Assembly (NCBI GenBank): GCA_005503165.1
Contig: SCNT01000012.1
Span: 1 to 64,000, forward strand
Direction of reading: 5' to 3'
Length of the DNA: 64,000 bases
Origin: Sphingomonadaceae bacterium 3R27E2-A
GTDB lineage: Bacteria > Pseudomonadota > Alphaproteobacteria > Sphingomonadales > Sphingomonadaceae
Made by a program: the position numbers and the translations under genes. The notes beneath the pieces were generated by a model. It did not search any database, was not told the origin of the DNA, and saw only the letters and a list, made by a program, of their open reading frames with translations. Numbering within the stretch: the first letter of the stretch is position 1; every line of letters begins with the position of its first letter. Positions 32,516 to 40,708 of this stretch are shown in pieces.

Positions 32516-33266
32516 CTGCGTTTCGGCATGGCGCGAGGCGGTGCGCCTGGTTGACGGCGCAGCCGGTCATCAGGCCTACAACGTGATCATCGACGTTGCC
32601 GATCCCTCGGCGCGTGCGAACCTTGCCGATCCTGTCGTCGCCGAAGTGGACGCTTTTCTCGCTGGACGAGGCAAGAAGCCGATCGAGACGGTCGCCAACA
32701 CGATCTTCCCGGTAGCGCTTTATCACCGCCATGGCGCGCCGCTCTTCTTCGATCGGTTCCGGGACAATGTGCTTCCGAAGGTCAGGTTGAAGGAAGCCTG
32801 GTCGGGCTACTATTTCGAGCGAATGATGCAGTTGCCACAACTCGATGGGCCGCCGATCAATCAGATATGGGGCATCGTCGAGCGCCTGCGCAATCCAAAG
32901 GTGCACGCGCTCAACAAATTCGAGCTGAGCGTTTTCGACCCAGCCCGCGACGTGAACGATTCGCCTTACGGCGGGCAGTGTCTGAGCTTCGCGAGCCTCA
33001 AGCTGATCGGCAAAGGCGATCAACGCCGGATCGCCATGACGGCGTTCTACCGCAACCATTTCTACATCGAAAAGCTACTGGGCAATCTGATCGGCCTGGG
33101 TAGGTTGCAGTCGTTCATCGCCAAGGAGGGAGGGGTTGGACTCGGACCACTGACGATCGTTTCTACCCACGCCGAAATCGATACCGGCAAATGGAATCGC
33201 GGTGATCTCCAGCAGCTTTTTGCACGCTGCGATCAGGCGAGCGCGCAACTCCTCGCCGCAGCATAA
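32487..33266 (+). CDS. Thymidylate-synthase-like protein
   Basis: 259 residues. The C-terminal half looks like a thymidylate synthase fold: GGQCLSF with a candidate nucleophile C165 (compare PPCHLFYQF in ThyA), a YRNHF segment (188-192, compare YQRSxD), an asparagine-containing helix LLGNLIGLGRLQSFIAKEGG and the THAEID motif (227-231, compare DAHIY). The N-terminal half is too diverged to align by eye. It may methylate or otherwise modify a pyrimidine nucleotide, or have lost activity. It overlaps the protease gene by 29 bp and the convergent UDG-like gene by 34 bp. Confidence 0.55.
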   Translation: MYLPVPSQPDCVSAWREAVRLVDGAAGHQAYNVIIDVADPSARANLADPVVAEVDAFLAGRGKKPIETVANTIFPVALYHRHGAPLFFDRFRDNVLPKVRLKEAWSGYYFERMMQLPQLDGPPINQIWGIVERLRNPKVHALNKFELSVFDPARDVNDSPYGGQCLSFASLKLIGKGDQRRIAMTAFYRNHFYIEKLLGNLIGLGRLQSFIAKEGGVGLGPLTIVSTHAEIDTGKWNRGDLQQLFARCDQASAQLLAAA

Positions 33267-33937
33267 GGCTCCTCCAATGGCAGGCGCGGCGCTTCGAGCG
33301 CGCCGTTGTCGATCCCGTACATTGCAGACATGCCCTCAAGGAAGTCGCGCTGCCCGCCGTAGCTCGGATGGCGGACGGCCGTCGTCGGGATACCTACATC
33401 ACCAAGGGCTAGGTGAGCATCGCGCCCGATGGCGACAATGCGCCGGGGCTGGAGCATGGCAATCAGCGCCTGAAGCAACGGCCAGGTCGCCTCGCGTTCT
33501 CCGCGGGTATGACAACGGTTCGACAACGGATCTCCCGCTTCATGCGGATGGAACGGGAAGACGTTCCAGAGCATGACCGGCTGCCCGATCTGTTCGAGCA
33601 CACGCCAGACAATCGCCGCTGTCCGCTCAGCGACCGCCGGGCCTTGCGTTGCACGTTGAAGGGCGATGCCGCCCATCAACGCACCCGCCCGGTCGAGATG
33701 AACCTCATCGGTGAGGGGAACGCCCGTGCGCCGGCCGCCGCGATAACCGAGGTCGCGGGCAATCCAGATGGTCTCGACCTTCGCATCCAAGGCAGCGGTC
33801 AGCAGCCGTTCCAGATTGTCGCGCCGCTTCGCCGCCGCGTCGCGCCGGTCATGAACGGCGCAACGATCACGCCAGGGATTAAAAACGGAAGGAAGTTCGG
33901 TTGCCGCCAGAGTGGAAACGAAATGCTTGGGGGTCAT
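33233..33937 (-). CDS. Uracil-DNA-glycosylase-like protein
   Basis: 234 residues. Segments typical of the uracil-DNA glycosylase superfamily are FNPWRDRCAVHD with RRDNLERLLTAAL, WIARDLGYRGGRRTGVPLTD, PVMLWNVFPFHPHEAG and the C-terminal VRHPSYGGQRDF, which fits the histidine box HPS. The enzyme would remove uracil or a damaged base from DNA; some relatives act in defence or repair. ATG 33937 overlaps the MazG-like stop (ATGA). A longer in-frame start lies inside that gene. With MazG it forms a nucleotide-sanitation-like pair. Confidence 0.7.
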   Translation of the reverse strand: MTPKHFVSTLAATELPSVFNPWRDRCAVHDRRDAAAKRRDNLERLLTAALDAKVETIWIARDLGYRGGRRTGVPLTDEVHLDRAGALMGGIALQRATQGPAVAERTAAIVWRVLEQIGQPVMLWNVFPFHPHEAGDPLSNRCHTRGEREATWPLLQALIAMLQPRRIVAIGRDAHLALGDVGIPTTAVRHPSYGGQRDFLEGMSAMYGIDNGALEAPRLPLEEPYAAARSCALA

Positions 33938-35112
33938 GACGGCAGTTCCTTGATACGCAGGCGACGATGGGCGAAGTCGATCGTGACGCGACCGCGCCGG
34001 TGTTTCTGGAGGAAGCGGAAGGCCGCGTAGCCCTGGAGGATCGCTTCCTCCCAAAGCCACAACGGGCAGCGTTCGGATTCGTAGCCGGCGACGAACTGGC
34101 GGACATGCTTGAGCATGTCCAGTGGCAGGCCGCCTGATTTTACTTTGTCGAAGTAGCGGAGCTGCTGGGCTTGGCCGAAAATCCACGAGGTGACGCCTTC
34201 CTCGATCAGGATCGCCCGCGCACCATCCTCTGCATCATCGAGCTTGGGGTCGCTCTTGCGCTTCAAGCGCAGCAATGCGCGGATGACAGGCGACCAGCCC
34301 AAGACCGCGACATGCGCATAGTGGAAGACGTCGTGGAAGCGATAATCGTCGGGTTCGACCGCATTGTCGGTGAGCCGATCACCGACGTAGACACCGCTCG
34401 ATCGTTGATAGACGAAGGTCTGTCCGCGAACCTTGCGCTCATAGACGTCGATCGTCATCCGCCGTGGGAGCTGTTCTTCGGGGTCCATCGTTGCATCGGG
34501 CGGAGTGGGATAGACTTTCTCACGGGGCCATCGGTCAAATATCTTATGAAGGTTTTTGACGGCGGCGGCCTCAATCGTGACCCCGGAATCGTTGGCTGCC
34601 TGGATTAGCTTGCGCATGACCGCCGCGAGCTGGCGGGCGAGCATCGCCTTGTCTCGCGTTAACGCCCCCAACTGGAAGCCATTGACGAGGACGCCAACCT
34701 CGCCGGCAAGCGCGAGCAGCGTGTGCTCGAACTGCGGCATGGGCGCCTTGGCCAGCGGAATGTGGGCTGGCTGGAGCGAATGGAAGTTCAAGGCGCCGTT
34801 GCCTCCGGCCCGCCACTCGTCATCGCTCCTCGCGGCATTTGCCGCGATGTCGCTTAGCGCCAGTGCGCTGCGGCGCGCGACGGCCGCCAGATACCAAAGA
34901 ACGTCGCCAAGTTCCTCGGCTACGGCATCGGCATAGCCGAGGTAGGAGGCAGCATCGCGCTGCTTCTTCTTCGCCTCGCTCAACAGGCTGCCCGCTTCGC
35001 CGAACAATCCGAGCATCGAGAAGCCCAGCGCGCTTTTCCCGCTACGCTGGTCCGTGCGGGCAGCCTGCTTGGCATAGTCCTCGATGGTCAGTGCCTCGAA
35101 CTCGCCCGACAC
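33934..35112 (-). CDS. MazG-like nucleotide pyrophosphohydrolase domain protein
   Basis: 392 residues. The N-terminal MazG-type domain has GFSMLGLFGEAGSLLSEAKK and AVAEELGDVLWYLAAVAR, the acidic residues that bind magnesium and hydrolyse NTPs or dNTPs. A second, weaker MazG-like stretch is FEHTLLALAGEVGVLVNGFQ. The C-terminal half (about 225-392) is a different domain with the segments RFHDVFHYAHVAVLGWSPV and LWLWEEAILQGYAAFRF, often found with MazG in bacteria and of unknown role. The GTG start at 35112 shares a base with the stop of the RHH gene (TAGTG), which indicates coupling. Confidence 0.75.
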   Translation of the reverse strand: MSGEFEALTIEDYAKQAARTDQRSGKSALGFSMLGLFGEAGSLLSEAKKKQRDAASYLGYADAVAEELGDVLWYLAAVARRSALALSDIAANAARSDDEWRAGGNGALNFHSLQPAHIPLAKAPMPQFEHTLLALAGEVGVLVNGFQLGALTRDKAMLARQLAAVMRKLIQAANDSGVTIEAAAVKNLHKIFDRWPREKVYPTPPDATMDPEEQLPRRMTIDVYERKVRGQTFVYQRSSGVYVGDRLTDNAVEPDDYRFHDVFHYAHVAVLGWSPVIRALLRLKRKSDPKLDDAEDGARAILIEEGVTSWIFGQAQQLRYFDKVKSGGLPLDMLKHVRQFVAGYESERCPLWLWEEAILQGYAAFRFLQKHRRGRVTIDFAHRRLRIKELPS

Positions 35113-35291
35113 TAGCTGCGCTTCCGGCGGTCAGAGATTGCTTCGGTCGGTACGTTGACGCCGTAGGCCTGGAGCGCACGTAGCACAATCATGCGGATCG
35201 GTTCGCGAGTGTCGAGTGCGCGCTGACCAAGATCGCGTTTGGTGACCGAAGGCACCTGGATCTGAAGGTGCTCGTCATCCGCATCGCTCAA
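35112..35291 (-). CDS. Small RHH-like regulator of the MazG-UDG operon
   Basis: 59 residues if it starts at TTG 35291, which has GGAGG six bases upstream. The reading is SDADDEHLQIQVPSVTKRDL, then GQRALDTREPIRMIVLRALQ and AYGVNVPTEAISDRRKRS. The beta strand HLQIQVPSVT followed by two helices is the ribbon-helix-helix plan of CopG-type regulators and antitoxins. Longer in-frame starts exist at ATG 35309 and beyond, but these lie inside two TTTCATGAAA palindromes (35304-35340), which I read as its operator. It leads the operon with MazG and UDG-like genes. Confidence 0.6.
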   Translation of the reverse strand: MSDADDEHLQIQVPSVTKRDLGQRALDTREPIRMIVLRALQAYGVNVPTEAISDRRKRS

Positions 35292-35303
35292 AACGCCTCC
35301 ATT

Positions 35304-35340
35304 TTTCATGAAATAAATAAAACATACTTTCATGAAATAA
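35304..35340 (-). promoter_or_regulatory. Two TTTCATGAAATAA operator-like repeats
   Basis: TTTCATGAAATAA occurs at 35304-35316 and 35328-35340, an exact 24-bp repeat distance, about two helical turns. Each contains the perfect palindrome TTTCATGAAA. They lie directly upstream of the small RHH gene in an AT-rich island in otherwise GC-rich DNA. Tandem palindromes at this distance are typical of operators for dimeric RHH repressors. Confidence 0.62.
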
Positions 35341-35487
35341 TGAAGCAAAATGTTGGTTGCAGACCGACCGGGGTGAAACCTGAACTGGAAATCCGCCGCG
35401 ACTTTCTCGCTGTTCGCCAGCCTACGCCGACCACAACAAGGTGTTGCGCTCCTCCAATCTGATGTCCTTTTGATCTGCCTCGCGGGC

Positions 35488-35506
35488 ACAGCCGATCACC
35501 GGCTGT
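35488..35506 (+). promoter_or_regulatory. Hairpin 22 bp upstream of trbB
   Basis: ACAGCCG (35488-35494), loop ATCAC, CGGCTGT (35500-35506) form a perfect 7-bp stem, flanked by an outer GCCTCG/CGAGGC pair. It lies in the leader of the trb operon. It may act as an operator or as a translational control hairpin. Confidence 0.35.
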
Positions 35507-35527
35507 CTCGCTCACACGAGGCATTTC

Positions 35528-36511
35528 ATGAGCGTCACACCAATTCAAAGCCAAGCATCGTCGCGCAGCGCGCGCATGCTGCGGACCGCACTCGGGCCGG
35601 AAATTGCCACCTGGCTTGAGGACACCTCGGTAATCGAGGTCATGCTCAATCCCGACGGGCGGTTGTGGATCGACCGGCTGGGAGCCGAGATCGCCGATAC
35701 GGGGAGCGGGATGTCCCCTGCCGATGGCGAGCGGATCATCCGGTTGGTCGCGCACCATGTCGGGGCCGAGGTCCATGCCAAGGCGCCGCGGGTCTCGGCC
35801 GAGCTTCCCGATACGGGCGAGCGGTTCGAAGGCCTTCTGCCCCCGGTCGTGGCCGCGCCGAGTTTCGCGATCCGCAAGCCAGCCGTCGCGGTATTCACGC
35901 TCACCGATTATGTCGCTGCCGGGATCATGGCCGAGTGGCAGGCCGAGGCGCTTATCGACGCGGTTGCCGACCGCAAGAACATCCTAGTCGCCGGCGGCAC
36001 CTCGACCGGCAAGACCACGCTGACCAACGCGCTGCTGGCTGAGGTCGCGAAGACCGACGACCGCGTGGTCCTGATCGAAGATACGCGCGAGCTGCAATGT
36101 GCCGCGCCGAACCTCGTGTCGCTGCGCACCAAGGACGGGGTTGCATCGCTGTCCGACCTGGTCCGCTCCGCACTGCGGCTGCGGCCTGATCGCATCCCGA
36201 TCGGCGAGGTGCGCGGCGCAGAAGCGCTCGACCTGCTCAAGGCATGGGGCACCGGCCATCCCGGCGGCGTCGGCACGATCCATGCGGGATCCGCGCTCGG
36301 CACGCTGCGGCGCATGGAGCAGCTGATCCAGGAAAGCGTGGTCACCGTGCCCCGCGCACTCATCGCCGAGACCATCGACGTCATTGCTGTGCTGGTCCGT
36401 GACGGCACCGGGCGACGCCTCGCCGAACTCGCCCAGGTCACCGGGCTCGATAGCCAAGGCGACTACCGCATCCTTCCCATCACCCCCCAAGCCCAAGGAG
36501 AAACCAAGTGA
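35528..36511 (+). CDS. trbB: P-type conjugative transfer ATPase TrbB
   Basis: 327 residues of the VirB11/TrbB secretion ATPase family. Walker A is in [20 protein letters not shown], the Asp box is [17 protein letters not shown], Walker B-like [19 protein letters not shown] and the His box THAG-type sequence [15 protein letters not shown]. It forms a hexamer at the inner face of the channel and powers pilus assembly and transfer. First gene of the trb operon; it overlaps trbC by 4 bp. The cargo island separates it from traG. Confidence 0.95.
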   Translation: MSVTPIQSQASSRSARMLRTALGPEIATWLEDTSVIEVMLNPDGRLWIDRLGAEIADTGSGMSPADGERIIRLVAHHVGAEVHAKAPRVSAELPDTGERFEGLLPPVVAAPSFAIRKPAVAVFTLTDYVAAGIMAEWQAEALIDAVADRKNILVAGGTSTGKTTLTNALLAEVAKTDDRVVLIEDTRELQCAAPNLVSLRTKDGVASLSDLVRSALRLRPDRIPIGEVRGAEALDLLKAWGTGHPGGVGTIHAGSALGTLRRMEQLIQESVVTVPRALIAETIDVIAVLVRDGTGRRLAELAQVTGLDSQGDYRILPITPQAQGETK

Positions 36512-36840
36512 TCCAGACCATTTCGTGCGCCCGTGCCCGACTGTCCGCTGCCATGCTCGGCGGCTTTGTTGCCCTTTCCGTCGCATCGCCCGCCCATGCG
36601 GCGGGTTCGTCGATGCCGTGGGAAGCGCCGCTGCAGTCGATCCTCGAATCCATCCAGGGGCCGGTCGCCAAGATCGTCGCGGTGATGATCATTATCGCCA
36701 CCGGCCTCGCGCTCGCCTTCGGCGACACTTCGGGCGGCGCGCGGCGGATGATCCAGATCGTCTTCGGCCTGTCGATCGCCTTCGCCGCCTCGTCCTTCTT
36801 CCTGTCGTTCTTTTCGTTCGGCGGCGGAGCGCTGGTCTGA
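36508..36840 (+). CDS. trbC: TrbC pilin-like protein
   Basis: 110 residues. It has a long signal sequence (MLGGFVALSVASPAHAAG) and two hydrophobic segments, IVAVMIIIATGLALAFGDTS and IQIVFGLSIAFAASSFFLSF. This is the VirB2/TrbC major pilin plan; the TraF peptidase at 23847 is expected to process it. It overlaps trbB by 4 bp and trbD by one base. Confidence 0.9.
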   Translation: MIQTISCARARLSAAMLGGFVALSVASPAHAAGSSMPWEAPLQSILESIQGPVAKIVAVMIIIATGLALAFGDTSGGARRMIQIVFGLSIAFAASSFFLSFFSFGGGALV

Positions 36841-37115
36841 TGGAGACCGCGCCGCCCGAAGCAGTGCCGGGCTTTGTCGTCCCGGTTCACCGCGCGCTGA
36901 CCGAGCATATCCTGCTCGGCGGCGCCCCGCGCGGCCTTGCAATCGCCAATGCGACGCTGGCCGCCGCGATCGGGCTTGGCCTGCGCCTGTGGATCGCCGG
37001 CGTGGTGATCTTCGCGCTCGGCCACATGGTCTCGGTCTGGGCGGCGCGGCGCGACCCCCAGTTCGTTGATGTCGCGCGGCGGCATCTGCGTTTCCCCACC
37101 TATCTGAGGGTCTGA
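36840..37115 (+). CDS. trbD: TrbD inner-membrane conjugation protein
   Basis: 91 residues with one or two membrane segments (IANATLAAAIGLGLRLWIAG, VVIFALGHMVSVWAARRDP), matching VirB3/TrbD. The N-terminus GFVVPVHRALTEHILLGGAP is characteristic. ATG 36840 overlaps the trbC stop (TGATG). It works with TrbE at the channel base. Confidence 0.9.
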   Translation: METAPPEAVPGFVVPVHRALTEHILLGGAPRGLAIANATLAAAIGLGLRLWIAGVVIFALGHMVSVWAARRDPQFVDVARRHLRFPTYLRV

Positions 37116-37119
37116 GCCG

Positions 37120-39606
37120 ATGCTCTCGCTTCGCGAATACAGGAACAAGGCCGACCGGCTAGCAGACTTCCTGCCCTGGGCGGCTCTGGTCGCGCCCGGC
37201 GTCGTGCTCAACAAGGACGGCAGCTTCCAGCGCTCGGCCCGTTTTCGCGGTCCCGACCTCGACAGCGCGACGCCCGCCGAGCTGATCGCGACGACCGCGC
37301 GGCTCAATAGCGCGCTGCGGCGGCTAGGTTCGGGCTGGGCGATCTTCATCGAAGCGGTGCGCCGCCCGGCGCAGGACTATCCGGAGAGCGATTTTCCCGA
37401 TCCGGCCTCGGCGCTGGTCGAGCGTGAACGCGCTGCGCAGTTCGCCGAGGAAGGCGCGCATTTCGAGAGCGGCTATTACCTGACGCTGTTGTGGATGCCG
37501 CCTGCAGAAGACGCCGCCCGCGCCGAAAACTGGCTCTACGAAGGCAAGGCCGAGAAAGGCATCAACCCCAAGGAGTTGCTTGACCTCTTCATTGACCGCG
37601 CCGAACGCCTGCTGCGTCTGGTCGAGGGGTTCGTGCCCGAAGTCGCCTGGCTCGATGACAGCGAGACGCTGACCTACCTGCACAGCTGCATCTCGATCCG
37701 CAGCCATCGGGTCCGCGTTCCCGAAACCCCGATGTACCTCGACGCGCTGCTGGCCGACGAACCACTTACCGGCGGGCTCGAACCGCGCCTCGGCCGTGCG
37801 CATCTGCGCACCCTGACAGTAGTCGGATTTCCGAGTGCGACATTCCCGGGCCTGCTCGACGAACTCAACCGGCTCGCCTTCGCTTACCGCTGGTCGACCC
37901 GCGCGGTGATGCTCGACAAGACCGATGCGACCAAACTGCTGGGCAAGATTCGGCGGCAGTGGTTCGCCAAGCGCAAGTCGGTCGCCGCGATCCTCAAGGA
38001 GGTGATGACCAACGAGGCATCAACGCTGCTCGACAGCGATGCCTCGAACAAGGCCGCCGACGCCGATGCGGCGCTGCAGGAACTTGGCGCCGATCATGTT
38101 GGCCAAGCCTACGTCACCGCGACCGTCACTGTCTGGGACGAAGATCCCGCCATTGCAGCCGAGAAGCTACGACTGGTCGAAAAGGTCATTCAGGGCCGCG
38201 ATTTCACGGTGATCGTCGAGGGCATGAACGCGGTCGAAGCCTGGCTCGGCTCGCTCCCCGGCCATGTCTACGCCAATGTCCGCACACCGCCGATCTCGAC
38301 GCTAAATTTGGCCCACATGATTCCCCTCTCAGCCGTGTGGGCCGGGCCGGAACGGGACGAACATTTGGCCGCTCCTCCGCTCTTCTATGCGCGGACGGAA
38401 GGTTCGACCCCGTTCCGGTTTTCGCTCCATGTCGGCGACGTTGGCCATACGCTGATCGTCGGGCCAACCGGTGCGGGCAAGTCGGTGCTGCTGGCGCTGA
38501 TGGCGCTGCAGTTCCGGCGTTACGAACGCGCCCAGGTCTTTGCGTTCGATTTCGGTGGCTCAATCCGTGCTGCCGCGCTCGCCTGCGGCGGCGACTGGCA
38601 GGACTTGGGCAATTCTCTTACTGGTTCTGGCGTTCCCGACGACAATGCAGGCGCGGTGCTGTTGCAGCCGCTGGCGCGGATTGACGAGCCTGCCGAGCGT
38701 AACTGGGCGGCCGAATGGCTCCAGGCGATCCTCACCTCCGAGGGCGTGACGGTCGATCCGGTCACCAAGGAACACCTCTGGTCAGCACTGACCTCGCTCG
38801 CCACCGCCCCGACCGCCGAACGGACTCTGACTGGGCTTGCCGTGCTGCTCCAGTCGCAGGCATTGAAGCAGGCGCTGGCACCCTATTGCATCGGCGGGCC
38901 ATTCGGACGGTTGCTCGATGCTGAGCTGGAGCATCTGGGCGAAGCCAGCTTCCAGGCCTTCGAGACCGAAGGGCTGACCGGCTCGGCGGCGGCGCCCGCT
39001 GTGCTGTCCTACCTGTTCCACCGGATCGAAGGGCGGCTCGACGGCTCGCCGACGATGATCATCATCGATGAAGGCTGGCTCGTACTCGACAGCCCGGCCT
39101 TTGCCGCGCAGCTGCGCGAATGGCTGAAGACGCTGCGCAAGAAGAACGCCAGCGTGGTGTTTGCGACCCAGAGCCTCGCCGACATCGAGACCTCGGCGAT
39201 CGCGCCCGCCATCATCGAGAGCTGCCCGACGCGCATCTTCCTCCCTAATGAGCGTGCGGTCGAGCCGCAGATTCTCGCGATCTATCGCCGGTTCGGGCTT
39301 AACGACCGCCAGATCGAGATCCTCGCGCGGGCGACGCCCAAGCGTGACTATTACTGCCAGTCGGCGCGAGGCAACCGGCTGTTCGAGCTGGGCCTCGGTG
39401 AAGTCGCGCTCGCCTACACCGCCACCTCGCCGAAGACCGACCAGCTCGCGATTGCCGAACTGACAAAAGCGCACGGTGCCGCAGGCTTCGCTGCCGCCTG
39501 GCTGCGCCATCGCGGCCTCGCCTGGGCCGCCGACATGCTCCCGGCTCCCGATCCCATCCCCCCAGCCCGAAGCCCGCGGGTCCCCTCGGGCGATCCCAAG
39601 GAGTAG
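37120..39606 (+). CDS. trbE: TrbE/VirB4 conjugal transfer ATPase
   Basis: 828 residues, full length for VirB4/TrbE. Walker A is in HTLIVGPTGAGKSVLLALMA, Walker B in PTMIIIDEGWLVLDSPAFAA, and conserved C-terminal pieces are NASVVFATQSLADIETSAIA and RDYYCQSARGNRLFELGLGE. It energises substrate transfer and pilin dislocation at the inner membrane. It starts 4 bp after trbD. Confidence 0.95.
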   Translation: MLSLREYRNKADRLADFLPWAALVAPGVVLNKDGSFQRSARFRGPDLDSATPAELIATTARLNSALRRLGSGWAIFIEAVRRPAQDYPESDFPDPASALVERERAAQFAEEGAHFESGYYLTLLWMPPAEDAARAENWLYEGKAEKGINPKELLDLFIDRAERLLRLVEGFVPEVAWLDDSETLTYLHSCISIRSHRVRVPETPMYLDALLADEPLTGGLEPRLGRAHLRTLTVVGFPSATFPGLLDELNRLAFAYRWSTRAVMLDKTDATKLLGKIRRQWFAKRKSVAAILKEVMTNEASTLLDSDASNKAADADAALQELGADHVGQAYVTATVTVWDEDPAIAAEKLRLVEKVIQGRDFTVIVEGMNAVEAWLGSLPGHVYANVRTPPISTLNLAHMIPLSAVWAGPERDEHLAAPPLFYARTEGSTPFRFSLHVGDVGHTLIVGPTGAGKSVLLALMALQFRRYERAQVFAFDFGGSIRAAALACGGDWQDLGNSLTGSGVPDDNAGAVLLQPLARIDEPAERNWAAEWLQAILTSEGVTVDPVTKEHLWSALTSLATAPTAERTLTGLAVLLQSQALKQALAPYCIGGPFGRLLDAELEHLGEASFQAFETEGLTGSAAAPAVLSYLFHRIEGRLDGSPTMIIIDEGWLVLDSPAFAAQLREWLKTLRKKNASVVFATQSLADIETSAIAPAIIESCPTRIFLPNERAVEPQILAIYRRFGLNDRQIEILARATPKRDYYCQSARGNRLFELGLGEVALAYTATSPKTDQLAIAELTKAHGAAGFAAAWLRHRGLAWAADMLPAPDPIPPARSPRVPSGDPKE

Positions 39607-39611
39607 TGCCC

Positions 39612-40361
39612 ATGAAATTCTCCCGTCTTCATTCGTCGCTTGCTGCCGGCGCTGCCATGATGATGGTCGCTTCCGGCGTGACGATCGCCACCCCGGCGCA
39701 CGCGATCATCGTCTACGATCCTTCGAACTACGCGCAGAACGTCCTCACCGCCGCGCGCACGCTCGAGCAGATCAACAACCAGATCCGCCAACTGCAGAAC
39801 CAGGCGACCTCGCTAATCAACGAGGCGAAGAACCTCGCCAGCCTGCCGCTGACCGTGCTCGAACCGCTCCAGCAGCAGATCCGGCAGACCCAGCAACTGC
39901 TCGCCCGCGCACAGGGTATCGCCTACGACGTTCAGCAGATCGAGCGCGAGTTCGGCCGCCAGTACAAGGATATGGATCTCACCGGCAGCCAGCGCGCGAT
40001 GGTCCAGGGCGCCGAGGAGCGTTGGCGGGGCAGCGTTGCCGCCTTCGAGGATGCACTGAAGGTGCAGGCGAGCGCGGTCGGCAACATCGAAGGTGCGCGC
40101 ACGGCGGCACAGAGCCTTGTCACCGCCAGCCAGTCGGCAACCGGCGCGCTGCAAGCGGCCCAAGCCGGAAACCAGCTGCTTGCTCTCCAGTCGCAGCAAC
40201 TGGCCGATCTGACCGCGACCGTCGCGGCATTTGGCCGCGCCCAGTCGCTCGACGCCGCCAATGCCGCTGCGGCCAAGCGCCAAGCGCGCGAGCAGCTCCG
40301 TCGTTTCCTTGCGCCGGGGCGCGGCTACGTGCCCACCACCGTCCAGATGTTCCGGAACTGA
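39612..40361 (+). CDS. trbJ: TrbJ/VirB5-like conjugation protein
   Basis: 249 residues. A signal peptide (LAAGAAMMMVASGVTIATPA) is followed by a long helical, glutamine-rich region with heptads (TLEQINNQIRQLQNQATSLI), as in TrbJ/VirB5 pilus-tip proteins. AAGGAG at 39597-39602 supports ATG 39612; the GTG at 39606 is too close to it. Confidence 0.9.
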   Translation: MKFSRLHSSLAAGAAMMMVASGVTIATPAHAIIVYDPSNYAQNVLTAARTLEQINNQIRQLQNQATSLINEAKNLASLPLTVLEPLQQQIRQTQQLLARAQGIAYDVQQIEREFGRQYKDMDLTGSQRAMVQGAEERWRGSVAAFEDALKVQASAVGNIEGARTAAQSLVTASQSATGALQAAQAGNQLLALQSQQLADLTATVAAFGRAQSLDAANAAAAKRQAREQLRRFLAPGRGYVPTTVQMFRN

Positions 40362-40365
40362 AGCG

Positions 40366-40707
40366 ATGGACACCAAGCTCTTCGCGCGGATCGGAGCGGG
40401 CGCCTTCGTCGCTATCGCGATCACCATGACCGCATTGCAACTGCGCGAAGAGCCGGTCCGTGCGGTGCCGGAGGTCATCGACGTCACCGACCCCGACAGC
40501 GATCCACTGCCCGGGCAGTTGCGTGCATGTAATGCGATGGGCGAGGCGGCGTCGCGCGATCCCATCTGCCGTGCCGCCTGGGCGGAGAAGCGGCGACGCT
40601 TTCTCGGCAAGGTCAGGCAGGGCGAGCCCGCTGCGCAGCCGGCCCCCGAAACCGCGGATTTGCCATCACCGGCAACTCCCGGCGCCGCACCCGAAGGAGA
40701 GCAATGA
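40366..40707 (+). CDS. trbK: TrbK-alt putative entry exclusion protein
   Basis: 113 residues. An N-terminal membrane anchor (RIGAGAFVAIAITMTALQLR) precedes a short periplasmic domain with two cysteines (LRACNAMGEAASRDPICRAA) and a proline-rich tail. This is the TrbK-alt type seen between trbJ and trbL in sphingomonad and Tn4371-like elements. It probably blocks redundant transfer into cells that already carry the element. Confidence 0.85.
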   Translation: MDTKLFARIGAGAFVAIAITMTALQLREEPVRAVPEVIDVTDPDSDPLPGQLRACNAMGEAASRDPICRAAWAEKRRRFLGKVRQGEPAAQPAPETADLPSPATPGAAPEGEQ

Positions 40708-40708
40708 C

